From positions 868,001-932,000 of the forward strand of contig NC_021741.1 in NCBI RefSeq assembly GCF_000422085.1: DNA of 64,000 nt, read 5' to 3'. Shown here piece after piece: positions 1 through 11,221 of this stretch. Under the pieces are notes generated by a model, which was not told the origin of the DNA, searched no databases, and saw only the letters and a list, made by a program, of their open reading frames with translations. The DNA is from Serratia liquefaciens ATCC 27592. Lineage in GTDB: Bacteria > Pseudomonadota > Gammaproteobacteria > Enterobacterales > Enterobacteriaceae. The translations under genes were made by a program, and so were the position numbers. Numbering within the stretch: position 1 is the first letter of the stretch; the number at the start of each line of letters is the position of its first letter.

Positions 1-194
1 TTTTAGTACAAGCCCATATTTTTATCAATGCATTTACAGTTTAATTACAACTTAAGTCACAATCTGACCGCACCAATCATCAAAAACCTCAGCGGCACCT
101 CAACGAAGGCGCTGTTTGACTCAGAGTGCTTCTCGGTTTTTCCCCGATCCGGTACACTGCGGGGCGGAAGATTGACGATAACAAGAGGTTCCTC

Positions 195-776
195 ATGTAC
201 CACGACCTTATTCGCAGTGAACTGAACGAAGCGGCCGATACCCTGGCGAAATTTATCAATGACGATGCCAATATCGACGCCATTCAACGCGCGGCAGTGC
301 TGCTGGCCGATTCCTTCAAAGCCGGTGGGAAAGTCATTTCCTGCGGTAACGGTGGCTCCCACTGTGACGCCATGCACTTTGCCGAAGAGCTGACCGGCCG
401 CTACCGTGAAAACCGCCCAGGCTATCCGGCGATTGCCATTTCCGACGTCAGCCACCTGTCTTGCGTCAGCAACGACTTCGGCTACGAGTATGTGTTTTCG
501 CGCTATGTGGAAGCGGTAGGCCGCGAAGGCGACGTACTGCTGGGCATTTCCACCTCAGGCAACTCCGGCAACATCATTAAAGCTATCGAAGCGGCGCGTG
601 CCAAAGGGATGAAAGTGATCACCCTAACCGGCAAAGACGGCGGCAAAATGGCCGGTTCCGCAGACGTGGAAATCCGCGTACCGCACTTCGGTTACGCCGA
701 TCGCATCCAGGAAATTCATATCAAAGCGATCCACATCTTGATTCAGCTGATCGAAAAAGAGATGGTTAAGGCTTAA
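195..776 (+). CDS. gmhA: sedoheptulose-7-phosphate isomerase
   Basis: GmhA (LpcA) converts sedoheptulose 7-phosphate to D-glycero-D-manno-heptose 7-phosphate, the first step of ADP-heptose synthesis for the LPS inner core; it is cytosolic. The 193-residue product matches E. coli GmhA from memory almost throughout, including the SIS-domain phosphosugar motif [17 protein letters not shown] and the GISTSGNS loop. The frame is open from 126, but the start at 195 is preferred because [14 protein letters not shown] aligns with the E. coli N-terminus and an AGAGG-like ribosome site precedes it. It stands upstream of yafJ as in E. coli. Confidence 0.97.
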   Translation: MYHDLIRSELNEAADTLAKFINDDANIDAIQRAAVLLADSFKAGGKVISCGNGGSHCDAMHFAEELTGRYRENRPGYPAIAISDVSHLSCVSNDFGYEYVFSRYVEAVGREGDVLLGISTSGNSGNIIKAIEAARAKGMKVITLTGKDGGKMAGSADVEIRVPHFGYADRIQEIHIKAIHILIQLIEKEMVKA

Positions 777-873
777 CGGCTTTAGGGGGCGCACAGCCCC
801 CGCTAATATTGTATTGGGGTGCGCCTGGCGCGCTCCAATAGACGGCGTCAGGGTGGTTAAGGAGTGGCAAGCG

Positions 874-1680
874 ATGTGTGAACTGCTCGGGATGAGCGCA
901 AACGTACCGACCGATATTTGCTTTAGCTTTACCGGGCTGGTTCAGCGCGGTGGCCGTACCGGGCCACATAAAGATGGTTGGGGCATTACCTTCTATGAAG
1001 GGAACGGTTGCCGCACGTTTAAAGATCCCCAGCCGAGTTTCGACTCGCCGATCGCCCGTCTGGTGCAAGAATATCCGATTAAGTCCTGTGCGGTGGTTTC
1101 GCATATCCGCCAGGCTAATCGCGGTGAAGTGGCGCTGGAGAATACCCACCCTTTTACCCGTGAGCTGTGGGGCCGTAACTGGACCTACGCGCACAATGGC
1201 CAATTGAAAGGCTATCGCCAGTTGGAAACCGGCAACTTCCGCCCGGTCGGCCAGACTGACAGCGAATATGCTTTCTGCTGGTTGCTGCACCAGCTTTCCC
1301 TGAAATACCCTCGTACCCCGAGCCGTTGGCCGCCGGTATTCCGCTATATCGCGCTGTTGGCGGATCAACTGCGTCAGAAAGGGGTATTCAACATGCTGCT
1401 GTCGGACGGGCGCTTTGTGATGGCGTACTGTTCCACCAATTTGTATTGGATCACGCGTCGTGCGCCATTCGGCAAAGCTACGTTACTCGATCAGGACGTG
1501 GAGATTGATTTCCAGCAGCAGACCACACCCAACGATGTGGTCACGGTGATTGCCACCCAACCGCTGACGGCGAATGAAACCTGGCACAAGATCGCACCAG
1601 GCGAATTCGCGTTATTTCACTTCGGTGAGCGGCTTGGCCTGAGCGAAGGGATTGGTGCTGACAGCGGGAGCCGTGGTTGA
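874..1680 (+). CDS. yafJ: class II glutamine amidotransferase-like protein YafJ
   Basis: This 268-residue protein belongs to the YafJ family of class II glutamine amidotransferases (Ntn hydrolase fold). Starting at 874 puts Cys at position 2 (MCELLGMSA), where the catalytic nucleophile is exposed after Met removal, and AAGGAG precedes it; the longer start at 814 would bury the Cys. The conserved [15 protein letters not shown] and TYAHNGQL stretches are present. Its acceptor substrate is unknown. The last 69 bases overlap the convergent yafK gene. Confidence 0.93.
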   Translation: MCELLGMSANVPTDICFSFTGLVQRGGRTGPHKDGWGITFYEGNGCRTFKDPQPSFDSPIARLVQEYPIKSCAVVSHIRQANRGEVALENTHPFTRELWGRNWTYAHNGQLKGYRQLETGNFRPVGQTDSEYAFCWLLHQLSLKYPRTPSRWPPVFRYIALLADQLRQKGVFNMLLSDGRFVMAYCSTNLYWITRRAPFGKATLLDQDVEIDFQQQTTPNDVVTVIATQPLTANETWHKIAPGEFALFHFGERLGLSEGIGADSGSRG

Positions 1681-2382
1681 CGCATACTGCGTCATCTGGC
1701 TGCTGCTCATCAACGGTTGGCCCAGCACGTACTGACCGTTGGATACCCCCACCATTGGCGGTTGATGGTTTTTGACGAAGTAGTCATAACCCGGCTTCAA
1801 CTGGCGCCAAAAAGCGATGTAGTTAGACGAACTGTGTCGCTTCAGGTTTTGATCGGTCATGCGGAACGGGTAGATACTGATATCAATCCGGCTCTGACCA
1901 TAAGCGAACGCGGCTTCGACGTAACGATAAATCTCATCCATATAGGTGTTGGTCATCGCGTAACACCCAATCGATTTACATTCACCGTGGATCATCAGAT
2001 AAGCGCCGGAATACCCCTGTGATTTATCGTAATCATTAGGGAAGCCGATATTTATTGCCCGATAATACTTACTGTCGGGTTTCAGATGGCGCGAGTCGAC
2101 GCTATAAAAGCCTTCCGGACTTTTAAAGTCACCTTCACGACGTTTCGGGCCGAGGCCGCCGGAGAAATTGCAGATAGGGAAAGAGTTCACCAGGCGGAAT
2201 TCATTGCCCATTTTTGCATACAACTCCAGCGTGCGTTCTTCTTTGAATATCTGAATATAAACCGGTGAACCCACTAATTGCTGCTTAACCACCGGCGCCT
2301 CGGGAACCTGCTCGCTGGCGCTGCAGGCCGTGATCATCGGCATAGAAAAAAGCATCGCAAACAACAACGCGATTTTGCTCAT
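1612..2382 (-). CDS. yafK: YkuD-fold murein hydrolase/transpeptidase-family protein (YafK, DpaA/LdtF)
   Basis: YafK (also LdtF or DpaA in E. coli) is an L,D-transpeptidase-fold envelope enzyme reported to detach Braun lipoprotein from peptidoglycan. The product has 256 residues. The YkuD signature is visible as [12 protein letters not shown], with the His, Ser-x-Gly-Cys and catalytic Cys. The N-terminus ([20 protein letters not shown]) ends in a lipobox-like ITAC, so this copy may be a lipoprotein; the E. coli protein, as I recall it, has an ordinary cleavable signal. Its 3' end overlaps yafJ tail to tail. Confidence 0.9.
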   Translation of the reverse strand: MSKIALLFAMLFSMPMITACSASEQVPEAPVVKQQLVGSPVYIQIFKEERTLELYAKMGNEFRLVNSFPICNFSGGLGPKRREGDFKSPEGFYSVDSRHLKPDSKYYRAINIGFPNDYDKSQGYSGAYLMIHGECKSIGCYAMTNTYMDEIYRYVEAAFAYGQSRIDISIYPFRMTDQNLKRHSSSNYIAFWRQLKPGYDYFVKNHQPPMVGVSNGQYVLGQPLMSSSQMTQYASTTAPAVSTNPFAQAKPLTEVK

Positions 2383-2959
2383 TATTATTCCTGCTTATAT
2401 TTATCTGCTGGCTCAATGTAAACATGGCCAACATGCCACTGATTATTGTTTTACGGTCTTAAAACTCCGTCAGATTACCAGCGTGTTCTTTTTTAGCAAT
2501 ATGCGATGTGTATAAAAAAACTACAAACTTCGATAAAAGTGAATCGACAGGCAGATTTTAACGATTGGTGGAGTAAAACAGCGGAAATTTAATTGCGTTT
2601 GCTTGACTCAGGTCACTGCCCAGCGCAGAAAAATGTTGTGAAAAATGTTAATATCCCGGCTCGAATTAATCTGCTGTTACGTCCGCAGAATGAGGTGTTG
2701 AGCTTACTTCTCGGGGGGATTGAATCACCCCTGCGGCAACAAAGTATTAACAGCGTTTTTAGCGCGCAAAAATGGATCCAGGAGTTATCAACGGAATGTT
2801 CGCGACCCCATTTTGTCAGTGCGAAAGATTTCATGTTGAGCGTGATGCCGTTGCGCTTAACCCAGAGGCTGCTGATGCAGTCTCATCATCCAGGCATCGT
2901 CAGCACCAGCCTCTGGGGCCGGTAAGACGTGTGAAACTAACCAACATCGTATAAATCTT
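2383..2959. other. 577-base intergenic region between yafK and nqrA
   Basis: Holds the divergent promoters of yafK and the nqr operon. It is AT-rich near 2450-2600. I find no convincing operator, terminator or RNA gene. A 110-codon open frame at 2593-2925 lacks a proper start and family resemblance and is probably chance, so the nqr mRNA may have a long leader. Confidence 0.5.
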
Positions 2960-4309
2960 ATGATTAAAATCAGAAAAGGGTTAGATCTGCCCATTGCCGG
3001 AACACCGGTTCAGGCAATTCATGACGGCCCAATCATTCAGCATGTCGCCCTGCTTGGGGAAGAATACGTCGGAATGCGCCCGTCCATGCTGGTGCAGGAA
3101 GGCGATAGCGTTAAGAAAGGTCAGGCGCTGTTCGAAGATAAAAAGACCCCCGGCGTATTCTTCACTGCGCCAGCCAGCGGCCGCATCGTAGCCATCAACC
3201 GTGGTGAACGGCGCGTTTTGCAGTCGGTGGTGATCGCCATCGAAAATGGCGGTGACGAACAGCTGGAGTTTGCCCATTACCCGATGGCGGAACTGGCCAT
3301 GTTGCCGCGCGAGCAGGTCGAAAGCGAACTGATCGCCAGCGGCTTGTGGACGGCGTTGCGCACCCGCCCTTTCAGCAAAACTCCTGTGCCGGGAACGACG
3401 CCGCGTGCCATTTTCGTTACCGCCATGGACAGCCAGCCGCTGGCTGCCGATCCGTTGGTGATCATTACCGAACAACTGGCGGCATTTAACGCCGGGTTAG
3501 CGGTATTGGCACGCTTGACCGACGGTAAAGTCCACGTCTGTCACGCATCAGGTGCGAACCTGGGCAAGCAGCCGGATGCACAGGTGACCTATAACGAGTT
3601 TGCCGGCCCACATCCTGCCGGGTTGGTGGGGACCCATATCCACTTCCTCGAACCGGTCAGTTTGAAAAAAACCGTCTGGCATATCGGTTATCAGGACGTG
3701 ATCGCTATAGGGACGCTATTCACTACCGGCAAGCTCGATACCGATCGGGTGGTGGCGCTGGCCGGCCCGCAGGTGGAACAGCCACAGCTGCTGCGTACCC
3801 GCCTGGGGGCCAGCCTCGATGAACTGACCGCCGGCCGTCTTAAAGCCGGTGAAAACCGGGTGATTTCAGGCTCGGTGCTGAGCGGCACCCACGTCGCTGG
3901 CCCTAACGCCTATCTTGGCCGTTTCCACTCGCAGGTTTCCGTGCTTGAAGAAGGGCGTGATAAACAGCTGTTCGGCTGGATCGCGCCGTCGCCGGATAAA
4001 TTCTCTATCACCCGCACCACGCTGGGCCATTTCCTGAAAAACAAGCTGTTCGCCTTCTCGACCACCACCCACGGTGGCGAACGCGCCATGGTACCGATCG
4101 GCAACTATGAGCGGGTGATGCCGCTGGACATTCTGCCGACGCTGCTGCTGCGTGACCTGCTGGCGGGTGACAGCGACAGTGCACAGGCGCTGGGCTGTCT
4201 GGAGCTGGATGAAGAAGATCTGGCGCTTTGCACCTTCGTCTGCCCCGGCAAGTATGAATACGCTCCGGTGCTGCGCGACGTGCTGACCAAGATTGAGCAG
4301 GAAGGATAA
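2960..4309 (+). CDS. nqrA: Na+-translocating NADH:quinone reductase subunit A
   Basis: NqrA is the peripheral, quinone-interacting subunit of the Na+-pumping NADH:ubiquinone oxidoreductase. The 449-residue product begins [16 protein letters not shown] and ends with the usual [11 protein letters not shown] region, normal length for the family. It opens the nqrABCDEF-apbE-nqrM operon, whose genes abut or overlap. The ribosome-binding site before 2960 is weak; no better in-frame start is seen. Confidence 0.96.
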   Translation: MIKIRKGLDLPIAGTPVQAIHDGPIIQHVALLGEEYVGMRPSMLVQEGDSVKKGQALFEDKKTPGVFFTAPASGRIVAINRGERRVLQSVVIAIENGGDEQLEFAHYPMAELAMLPREQVESELIASGLWTALRTRPFSKTPVPGTTPRAIFVTAMDSQPLAADPLVIITEQLAAFNAGLAVLARLTDGKVHVCHASGANLGKQPDAQVTYNEFAGPHPAGLVGTHIHFLEPVSLKKTVWHIGYQDVIAIGTLFTTGKLDTDRVVALAGPQVEQPQLLRTRLGASLDELTAGRLKAGENRVISGSVLSGTHVAGPNAYLGRFHSQVSVLEEGRDKQLFGWIAPSPDKFSITRTTLGHFLKNKLFAFSTTTHGGERAMVPIGNYERVMPLDILPTLLLRDLLAGDSDSAQALGCLELDEEDLALCTFVCPGKYEYAPVLRDVLTKIEQEG

Positions 4310-4312
4310 CCG

Positions 4313-5554
4313 ATGGGCCTGAAGAACTTTTTTGACAAAATCGAGCATCACTTCACTCCGGGCGGCAAGCTGGAAAAGTGGTACCCGCTGTTTGAAGCCA
4401 CGACGACGGTGTTTTACACCCCGGGTCTGGTGACACGCGGCGCTTCGCACGTGCGCGACGCCATCGATCTGAAACGCATGATGATCCTGGTATGGCTGGC
4501 CGTTTTCCCGGCGATGTTCTGGGGTATGTACAACGTTGGCCAACAGGCCATTCCGGCGCTGCATCACCTCTACAGCGGCGATCAGCTGCAACAGGTATTG
4601 GCGGGCGACTGGCACTACCGGCTGGCGCAATGGTTGGGGGCTTCTTTGGCGGCGGACGCCGGCTGGGTCAGCAAAATGGTGCTGGGTGCCTGCTACTTCC
4701 TGCCGATATACGCCGTGGTGTTTCTGGTCGGCGGATTTTGGGAAGTGCTGTTCGCTATCATTCGCAAGCACGAGATTAACGAAGGTTTCTTTGTTACCTC
4801 GATTCTGTTTGCGCTGATTGTGCCGCCCACGCTGCCGCTGTGGCAGGCCGCGCTGGGGATTACCTTCGGCGTGGTGGTGGCGAAAGAAATTTTCGGCGGC
4901 ACCGGGCGCAACTTCCTTAACCCGGCATTGGCGGGGCGCGCTTTCCTGTTCTTCGCTTATCCGGCGCAGATTTCCGGTGACCTGGTGTGGACCTCCGCCG
5001 ACGGTTTCTCCGGCGCAACGCCGCTGGCGCAATGGAGCGCGGGTGGGGCGCACAGTCTGAGCAACGTCGCTACCGGCCAGTCAATCAGCTGGATGGACGC
5101 GTTTCTCGGCAACATTCCCGGCTCCGTCGGCGAAGTTTCCACACTGATGATCCTGCTTGGCGGGGCGATAATCCTGTTCGGTCGTGTGGCATCCTGGCGC
5201 ATCGTCGCCGGCGTGATGCTGGGCATGATGGCTACCGCCTTCCTGTTTAATTCCATCGGTTCTACTACTAACCCGCTGTTCGCCATGCCGTGGTACTGGC
5301 ACCTGGTGTTAGGTGGTTTCGCCTTCGGCATGATCTTTATGGCCACCGATCCGGTTTCCGCCTCGTTCACCAATAAGGGGAAATGGTGGTACGGCATCCT
5401 GATTGGCGTGATGTGCGTGCTGATCCGGGTGGTCAATCCGGCCTATCCGGAAGGCATGATGCTGGCGATCCTGTTCGCCAACCTGTTCGCGCCGCTGTTC
5501 GATTATCTGGTGGTGCAGGCCAACATCAAGCGGAGAAAAGCCCGTGGCGAATGA
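4313..5554 (+). CDS. nqrB: Na+-translocating NADH:quinone reductase subunit B
   Basis: NqrB is the large integral membrane subunit that carries a covalent FMN and binds riboflavin. The 413-residue product has many hydrophobic segments. The flavinylation motif DGFSGAT places the acceptor Thr at residue 236, the same number as in Vibrio NqrB, so ApbE encoded downstream should load FMN here. It starts 3 bases after nqrA and overlaps nqrC. Confidence 0.97.
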   Translation: MGLKNFFDKIEHHFTPGGKLEKWYPLFEATTTVFYTPGLVTRGASHVRDAIDLKRMMILVWLAVFPAMFWGMYNVGQQAIPALHHLYSGDQLQQVLAGDWHYRLAQWLGASLAADAGWVSKMVLGACYFLPIYAVVFLVGGFWEVLFAIIRKHEINEGFFVTSILFALIVPPTLPLWQAALGITFGVVVAKEIFGGTGRNFLNPALAGRAFLFFAYPAQISGDLVWTSADGFSGATPLAQWSAGGAHSLSNVATGQSISWMDAFLGNIPGSVGEVSTLMILLGGAIILFGRVASWRIVAGVMLGMMATAFLFNSIGSTTNPLFAMPWYWHLVLGGFAFGMIFMATDPVSASFTNKGKWWYGILIGVMCVLIRVVNPAYPEGMMLAILFANLFAPLFDYLVVQANIKRRKARGE

Positions 5555-6338
5555 ATCTAAAAACGACAGCATCGGTAAAACGCTGCTGGTGGTACTGCTG
5601 TTGTGCCTGGTGTGTTCTGTGGTGGTGGCGGGTTCCGCCGTCGGTCTGAAGTCCAAACAGCAGGAACAAAAGCTGCTCGACAAGCAGCGCAATATCCTCG
5701 ATGTGGCCGGCCTGCTGCAACCGAAAATGGAGGGCGAGCAGGTCAAAACGCTGTTCACCCAACGCATCGAACCCCGGTTGCTGGATTTAAACAGCGGTGA
5801 GTTTGTTACCGGCAAGGCAGCGGCGTTCGATCTGGCTGCGGCATTGCGTGATGACAGCAAAAGTGCGGCGTTGCCGGCGGCTGACGATCCGGCGGGCATC
5901 AAACGCCGCAGTAACCAGGCGGAAATCTATCTGGTGCGTGACGACAGCGGCGCGGTGAACAAAATTGTGCTGCCGGTTTACGGCACGGGCCTGTGGTCAA
6001 TGATGTACGCCTTTGTTGCGCTGGATAATGACGGTAACACGGTGAAAGGCATTACTTACTACCAGCAAGGGGAAACCCCGGGTCTGGGTGGTGAGGTTGA
6101 GAATGCCAGCTGGCGCCAGCAGTGGGTCGGTAAAAAGCTGTTTGACGATAACGGGCAACCGGCGATCCGCGTAGTGAAAGGCGGAGCGCGTCAGGGAGAT
6201 GAACACGGGGTGGACGGCTTGTCCGGCGCCACGCTGACCTCCAACGGCGTGCAGCATACTTTTGACTTCTGGTTGGGCGAGCACGGCTTTGGCCCGTTCC
6301 TGAAAAAAGTTCGTGAAGGAGCGCTGAAAAATGGCTGA
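5544..6338 (+). CDS. nqrC: Na+-translocating NADH:quinone reductase subunit C
   Basis: NqrC has one N-terminal membrane helix (about residues 12-34) and a periplasmic flavin domain with a second covalent FMN. The acceptor motif DGLSGAT puts the modified Thr at residue 230. It begins with GTG inside the end of nqrB (11-base overlap) and its stop overlaps the nqrD start, so translation is probably coupled. 264 residues, normal for the family. Confidence 0.96.
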   Translation: MANESKNDSIGKTLLVVLLLCLVCSVVVAGSAVGLKSKQQEQKLLDKQRNILDVAGLLQPKMEGEQVKTLFTQRIEPRLLDLNSGEFVTGKAAAFDLAAALRDDSKSAALPAADDPAGIKRRSNQAEIYLVRDDSGAVNKIVLPVYGTGLWSMMYAFVALDNDGNTVKGITYYQQGETPGLGGEVENASWRQQWVGKKLFDDNGQPAIRVVKGGARQGDEHGVDGLSGATLTSNGVQHTFDFWLGEHGFGPFLKKVREGALKNG

Positions 6339-6960
6339 TTCCAAAGAGATTAAACGGGTCCTTTTAGGGCCTCTGTTCGACAACAACCCGATTGCCCTAC
6401 AGGTGTTGGGCGTCTGCTCCGCGCTGGCGGTGACCACCAAGCTGGAAACGGCGGTGGTGATGACCATCGCGGTGACGCTGGTTACGGCGTTTTCCAGCTT
6501 CTTTATTTCGTTGATCCGTCACCATATTCCGAACAGCGTGCGCATTATCGTGCAGATGGCGATTATCGCCTCGCTGGTGATCGTGGTCGATCAGCTGCTG
6601 CGCGCCTATGCGTTCGAGATTTCCAAACAGCTGTCGGTGTTCGTTGGCCTGATCATCACCAACTGTATCGTGATGGGGCGCGCCGAAGCCTATGCCATGA
6701 AGTCGCCGCCCATCGAGAGTTTCATGGACGGTATCGGCAATGGGCTGGGGTACGGGGTGATCCTGGTGCTGGTTGGCTTCCTGCGTGAGCTGTTCGGTTC
6801 CGGCAAGCTGTTCGGCATCCCGGTGCTGGAAACGGTACAGAACGGCGGTTGGTATCAGCCAAACGGTTTGTTCCTGTTGGCACCGAGCGCGTTCTTTATC
6901 ATCGGCCTGCTGATCTGGGCGCTCCGCACCCTGAAACCAGCGCAGATCGAAAAGGAGTAA
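6331..6960 (+). CDS. nqrD: Na+-translocating NADH:quinone reductase subunit D
   Basis: NqrD is a six-helix membrane subunit, homologous to NqrE and RnfA/RnfE, which together hold an intramembrane Fe-S centre and form the Na+ path. The product (209 residues) begins [20 protein letters not shown], typical of NqrD, and contains the conserved [11 protein letters not shown] stretch with its Cys. It overlaps the end of nqrC by 8 bases and is followed by nqrE after 6 bases. Confidence 0.97.
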   Translation: MADSKEIKRVLLGPLFDNNPIALQVLGVCSALAVTTKLETAVVMTIAVTLVTAFSSFFISLIRHHIPNSVRIIVQMAIIASLVIVVDQLLRAYAFEISKQLSVFVGLIITNCIVMGRAEAYAMKSPPIESFMDGIGNGLGYGVILVLVGFLRELFGSGKLFGIPVLETVQNGGWYQPNGLFLLAPSAFFIIGLLIWALRTLKPAQIEKE

Positions 6961-6966
6961 TGGCCG

Positions 6967-7563
<597 letters not shown>

Positions 7564-7578
7564 AGGCGGGAAGAATTT

Positions 7579-8802
7579 ATGGAAATTATTTTAGGCGTCG
7601 CGATGTTTACCGCCATCGTTATGGTGCTGGTACTGCTGATCTTGTTCGCCAAATCGAAGCTGGTGAACACCGGCGATATTGCGGTGGAAGTGAATGGCGA
7701 TTTGGACAAAAGCTTTACCGCTCCGGCGGGCGACAAGCTGCTGAATATGCTCTCCAGCCAGGGGATCTTCGTTTCGTCCGCCTGTGGCGGCGGCGGTTCC
7801 TGCGGGCAATGTCGGGTGGTGATCAAAGAGGGCGGCGGCGATATCCTGCCGACTGAACTGTCGCACATCAACAAGCGTGAAGCGAAAGAGGGTTGCCGCC
7901 TGGCCTGTCAGGTGAACGTGAAGCAAAACCTGAAAATCGAGCTGCCGGAAGAAATCTTTGGCGTGAAGAAGTGGGAGTGCGAAGTTATCTCCAACGATAA
8001 CAAAGCCACCTTTATCAAAGAGCTGAAGCTGAAAATTCCTGACGGTGAAGATGTGCCGTTCCGTGCCGGTGGTTTTATTCAGATCGAGGCGCCGGTGCAC
8101 GACATCAGCTATGCCGATTTCGATGTGCCGGAGGAGTACCGCGGCGACTGGGACAAATTCAACCTGTTCTGCTATCGCTCAGTGGTGAATGACACCACGG
8201 TGCGCGCCTATTCCATGGCGAACTATCCGGATGAAAAGGGCATTATCATGCTCAACGTGCGTATCGCTACGCCACCGCCGCGCGATCCTGACGTGCCGCC
8301 GGGCATTATGTCTTCCTATATCTGGTCGCTGAAGGCCGGTGACAAGGTGACCATCTCCGGGCCGTTCGGCGAGTTCTTTGCCAAGGATACCGACGCCGAA
8401 ATGATCTTTATCGGCGGTGGTGCCGGCATGGCACCGATGCGTTCACACATCTTTGACCAGCTCAATCGCCTGAAGTCCAAGCGCAAAATCACCTTCTGGT
8501 ACGGCGCGCGTTCGCTGCGTGAGATGTTCTACGAGGACGATTTCAATCGGTTGCAGGAAGAGAATGAAAACTTTACCTGGCACGTGGCGCTTTCCGATCC
8601 GCAGCCAGAGGATAACTGGACGGGTTACACCGGCTTTATCCATAATGTTCTGTTGGAAAACTATCTGCGCAACCACCCGGCGCCGGAAGACTGCGAATTC
8701 TACATGTGCGGTCCGCCAATGATGAACGCCGCGGTGATCAAGATGCTGAAAGATCTGGGCGTCGAAGACGAAAATATCATGCTGGATGACTTTGGTGGCT
8801 AA
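7579..8802 (+). CDS. nqrF: Na+-translocating NADH:quinone reductase subunit F
   Basis: NqrF is the NADH-oxidising entry subunit. Domain order: an N-terminal membrane helix (about 3-25), a plant-type 2Fe-2S ferredoxin domain with [10 protein letters not shown] and a later Cys, then a ferredoxin-reductase module with FAD motif [19 protein letters not shown] and the NADH-side FYMCGPPMM near the C-terminus. 407 residues, the usual length. apbE starts at the base after the stop. Confidence 0.97.
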   Translation: MEIILGVAMFTAIVMVLVLLILFAKSKLVNTGDIAVEVNGDLDKSFTAPAGDKLLNMLSSQGIFVSSACGGGGSCGQCRVVIKEGGGDILPTELSHINKREAKEGCRLACQVNVKQNLKIELPEEIFGVKKWECEVISNDNKATFIKELKLKIPDGEDVPFRAGGFIQIEAPVHDISYADFDVPEEYRGDWDKFNLFCYRSVVNDTTVRAYSMANYPDEKGIIMLNVRIATPPPRDPDVPPGIMSSYIWSLKAGDKVTISGPFGEFFAKDTDAEMIFIGGGAGMAPMRSHIFDQLNRLKSKRKITFWYGARSLREMFYEDDFNRLQEENENFTWHVALSDPQPEDNWTGYTGFIHNVLLENYLRNHPAPEDCEFYMCGPPMMNAAVIKMLKDLGVEDENIMLDDFGG

Positions 8803-9834
8803 ATGCGCGTAGGGGCAATGAAGGGCTGGATGACGACGGTGGTGCTGAGCGCCACCCTGTTATTGACCGGTTGCGGGCCGGAGCAGGTGAATCTCGATGG
8901 TAAAACCATGGGGACCTCCTATTCGATCCGCTACGTCACCGGCGACGATACGCCGTCCGCCGCCAAGATACAGGCGGAGATCGACAAACGGTTGGAGTTG
9001 GTGAACGACCAAATGTCCACCTATCGTCCTGGCTCGGAACTGAGCCGCTTCAACGCCAGTCGCGCAGTGGATAAACCCTTCCCGGTGTCGGCCGCGACGG
9101 CAGAAGTGGTGCTGGAGGCGCTGCGTATCAACCGCGTTACTGACGGCGCGCTGGACGTGACCGTCGGGCCGTTGGTTAACCTGTGGGGCTTCGGGCCTGA
9201 AGGGCGGCCGGACAAGGTGCCGAGCGCCGCCGCACTGGAGCAGCGCCGCGCCTGGACTGGCATCGACAAGCTGTCGGTACAGGGCAACGCGTTGGTCAAA
9301 CGCATTCCGGAGCTGTATGTCGATCTTTCCTCGATTGCCAAGGGTTACGGGGTGGATGTGATTGCCCAGTACCTGCAGTCGCAGCAGGTGAAAAATTACA
9401 TGGTCGATATTGGCGGCGAGGTGCGCACTCGCGGCCACAACGGTGAGAATAAACCGTGGCGTATCGCCATTGAGCGGCCGACCGCCGGCATGGAGCAGAA
9501 AGCGCAATTGGTGATCCAACCCGGTGAGATGTCGATAGCTACCTCGGGGGATTACCGTAACTATTTCGAACAGGATGGCGTGCGGTATTCGCATACTATA
9601 GATCCGATCACCGGCCGGCCGATCCATCACCACCTGGTGTCGGTCACGGTGTTGAGCCCAACCTGCATGGCGGCAGACGGTTTGTCGACCGGATTAAACG
9701 TACTGGGGCCGGAACGCGGCATGGCATTGGCGAACCTGATGGGGATCCCGGTGTTCATGATTGTGAAAACTGCCACCGGTTTTGAAGAGCGCTACTCTGA
9801 GGCGTTTAAACCCTATTTGAACAAGCACTCGTGA
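8803..9834 (+). CDS. apbE: FAD:protein FMN transferase ApbE (lipoprotein)
   Basis: ApbE transfers FMN from FAD to a Thr hydroxyl in D-x-x-(S/T)-G-A-T motifs; its likely targets are NqrB T236 and NqrC T230 from this operon. The signal ends in a lipobox (LLLTGC), so the enzyme is a periplasm-facing lipoprotein. Conserved parts seen: GKTMGTSYSIRY, VDLSSIAKGYGVD, VDIGGEVRTRG, and the C-terminal TCMAADGLST. ATG at 8803 touches the nqrF stop; an alternative ATG at 8818 is equally possible. About 343 residues. Confidence 0.95.
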   Translation: MRVGAMKGWMTTVVLSATLLLTGCGPEQVNLDGKTMGTSYSIRYVTGDDTPSAAKIQAEIDKRLELVNDQMSTYRPGSELSRFNASRAVDKPFPVSAATAEVVLEALRINRVTDGALDVTVGPLVNLWGFGPEGRPDKVPSAAALEQRRAWTGIDKLSVQGNALVKRIPELYVDLSSIAKGYGVDVIAQYLQSQQVKNYMVDIGGEVRTRGHNGENKPWRIAIERPTAGMEQKAQLVIQPGEMSIATSGDYRNYFEQDGVRYSHTIDPITGRPIHHHLVSVTVLSPTCMAADGLSTGLNVLGPERGMALANLMGIPVFMIVKTATGFEERYSEAFKPYLNKHS

Positions 9835-9841
9835 GGTCGCT

Positions 9842-10069
9842 ATGTTGACGGTATTTGTCGCCACCTTCGTGTTGTTTCTGCTGATTGTCGGCGGTATGTC
9901 CCTGGGCTACGTGTTTAAACGTAAAAGCCTGCAGGGCAGCTGCGGCGGCATTACGGCGCTGGGGATGGATAAGGTCTGCGACTGTCCGGAACCTTGCGAT
10001 GCGCGGAAAAAACGCCTGGAGAAAGAGGCGTTGCGCCAGCAGCAGTTGGAAAAGCACCGGATTATCTGA
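9842..10069 (+). CDS. nqrM: Na+-NQR maturation protein NqrM
   Basis: NqrM (DUF539) is a small membrane protein needed to assemble the Fe centre between NqrD and NqrE. The 75-residue product has one N-terminal helix followed by a Cys-rich cytosolic segment (SLQGSCGG, CDCPEPC) matching the family. GAGG precedes the ATG. It closes the operon before a terminator. The last seven codons and the stop lie in the first copy of a 25-base tandem duplication. Confidence 0.94.
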   Translation: MLTVFVATFVLFLLIVGGMSLGYVFKRKSLQGSCGGITALGMDKVCDCPEPCDARKKRLEKEALRQQQLEKHRII

Positions 10070-10095
10070 CTTGGAAAAGCATCGGATTATCTGAC
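10046..10095 (+). repeat. 25-base tandem duplication at the 3' end of nqrM
   Basis: Bases 10046-10070 and 10071-10095 are identical except for one C/T change. The first copy encodes the NqrM C-terminus (LEKHRII) and its stop; the second repeats this after the stop. It looks like a recent slipped-strand duplication that leaves the protein intact. Confidence 0.95.
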
Positions 10096-10099
10096 TACA

Positions 10100-10126
10100 A
10101 GGGGCGCATGCAGCGCCCCTTTTTTT
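10100..10126 (+). terminator. rho-independent terminator of the nqr operon
   Basis: GC-rich stem (GGGGCGC paired with GCGCCCC) with a 5-base loop followed by seven T. It may also serve the convergent GDPD-like gene. Confidence 0.9.
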
Positions 10127-10131
10127 ATCGG

Positions 10132-11016
10132 TTATTTGGCCTGGCGAAAGTTTTTCGCATCGGCCGGTGAGTTGACCATCACCCCGTCTACCCCAAGCGC
10201 CAGCGCCTGCTGGTAGTCTGCCGGGGTGTTAATACCAAACAGAATGATGTGCGCTGGGCCTTGCGAACGGAAGCAGTCGATCGATTCTTTATCCCAGGTC
10301 AGAAACGCCTTGGAGCGCCCCTCGCCCAGGGTAAATTTCTCCACCACTTCCACTTCCCGTTTCAGTTCCAACCCGTACCAGCGTGGCTTCTGGTTATCCG
10401 GCTTCAGTTCGCACAGGTGTGACAGGCTGATATTCGCCAGCAGGTCGCGGGTTTCATCGCGGGTTTCGAAACGCTTGATAGCCGGCGGTAGCGCCTGCAA
10501 ATATTTGGCATCGGTGGAGTAGACGCGAGTGCGGTTCAGGCTGTCGGTTTTTTCCAGGGTTGCCAGCAAGGTTTTACCGAACTGGGCCGGATTGGCATCC
10601 GGTGACTTGATGTCCAGATAGAAATTGACCTTGGGGAAGTCGTTTAGTATCTCATCCAGTCGAGGAATGCCAATGCCTTTCCCCCGGAACGGGTGCGTTT
10701 CCCCTTTGGCGAATGACCAGCCGGCGTCAACTTTCGCCAGTTGTTCGGCGGTGTAAGCGGAGACCAGGCCCTGTTGGTTGGTCAGCGCTTTCAGGTCTGA
10801 AGGACGGTATAGCACGATGACGCCGTCTTTGGATTCCTGCAGCGTGATCCAAATGGCGTCGGCGCCGTTTTTCAGTGCGGTTTCAATTGCGACGCGAGTG
10901 TTTTCAGGTGCGTCGGCAGTGCCACCGCGGTGCGCAATAATGGCAGGGGCTGCGCTCGCGGCAAGGGATATCAGGGATAATGCTGAAGCGAATAAATAGA
11001 CCGATAATGCTTTCAT
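10132..11016 (-). CDS. secreted GDPD-fold protein with altered active site
   Basis: The protein has a cleavable signal peptide (about residues 1-23) and then the glycerophosphodiester phosphodiesterase signature HRGG (H29) and PENT (E38). The next motif, normally E-x-D, reads WIT (56-58), and the following His-Asp pair is YRP (70-72), so at least two metal ligands and the general-acid His are absent. It may be a catalytically divergent or non-enzymatic subfamily. The start at 11016 is chosen because AGGAAGG lies 8 bases upstream and the signal peptide begins there; an earlier ATG at 11037 is possible. 294 residues, single gene. Confidence 0.8.
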   Translation of the reverse strand: MKALSVYLFASALSLISLAASAAPAIIAHRGGTADAPENTRVAIETALKNGADAIWITLQESKDGVIVLYRPSDLKALTNQQGLVSAYTAEQLAKVDAGWSFAKGETHPFRGKGIGIPRLDEILNDFPKVNFYLDIKSPDANPAQFGKTLLATLEKTDSLNRTRVYSTDAKYLQALPPAIKRFETRDETRDLLANISLSHLCELKPDNQKPRWYGLELKREVEVVEKFTLGEGRSKAFLTWDKESIDCFRSQGPAHIILFGINTPADYQQALALGVDGVMVNSPADAKNFRQAK

Positions 11017-11187
11017 GTAGGGCACCTTCCTGTGCAAGGTTTATTGTTATCAATAACTGAGGCGATTAATTTGCCACAGCGTACTATTCAAAAATTACGC
11101 TTTTTTAACAAGTCGAAGATAATTGGGTGAAACCCTGTTTTATCCGAGCTGATCCGAGTTTTGCCGAGGCTTGAGCTTTCCATTATT

Positions 11188-11207
11188 GGCTGTATACTTA
11201 TACAGTA
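11188..11207 (+). promoter_or_regulatory. LexA (SOS) box of dinB
   Basis: CTGT and ACAG half sites at 11190-11193 and 11202-11205 are separated by 8 AT-rich bases, a near-perfect CTGT-N8-ACAG SOS box. It ends 14 bases before the dinB start, so LexA would cover the promoter. Confidence 0.93.
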
Positions 11208-11221
11208 TTATTGGAGGGGCG

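Noticed and set aside
2593..2925. 110-codon open frame before nqrA
   Set aside because: No ATG start or ribosome site and no protein-like pattern; probably leader sequence.
3866..5053. 395-codon antisense frame over nqrA/nqrB
   Set aside because: GC-driven shadow of the strongly supported nqr genes.
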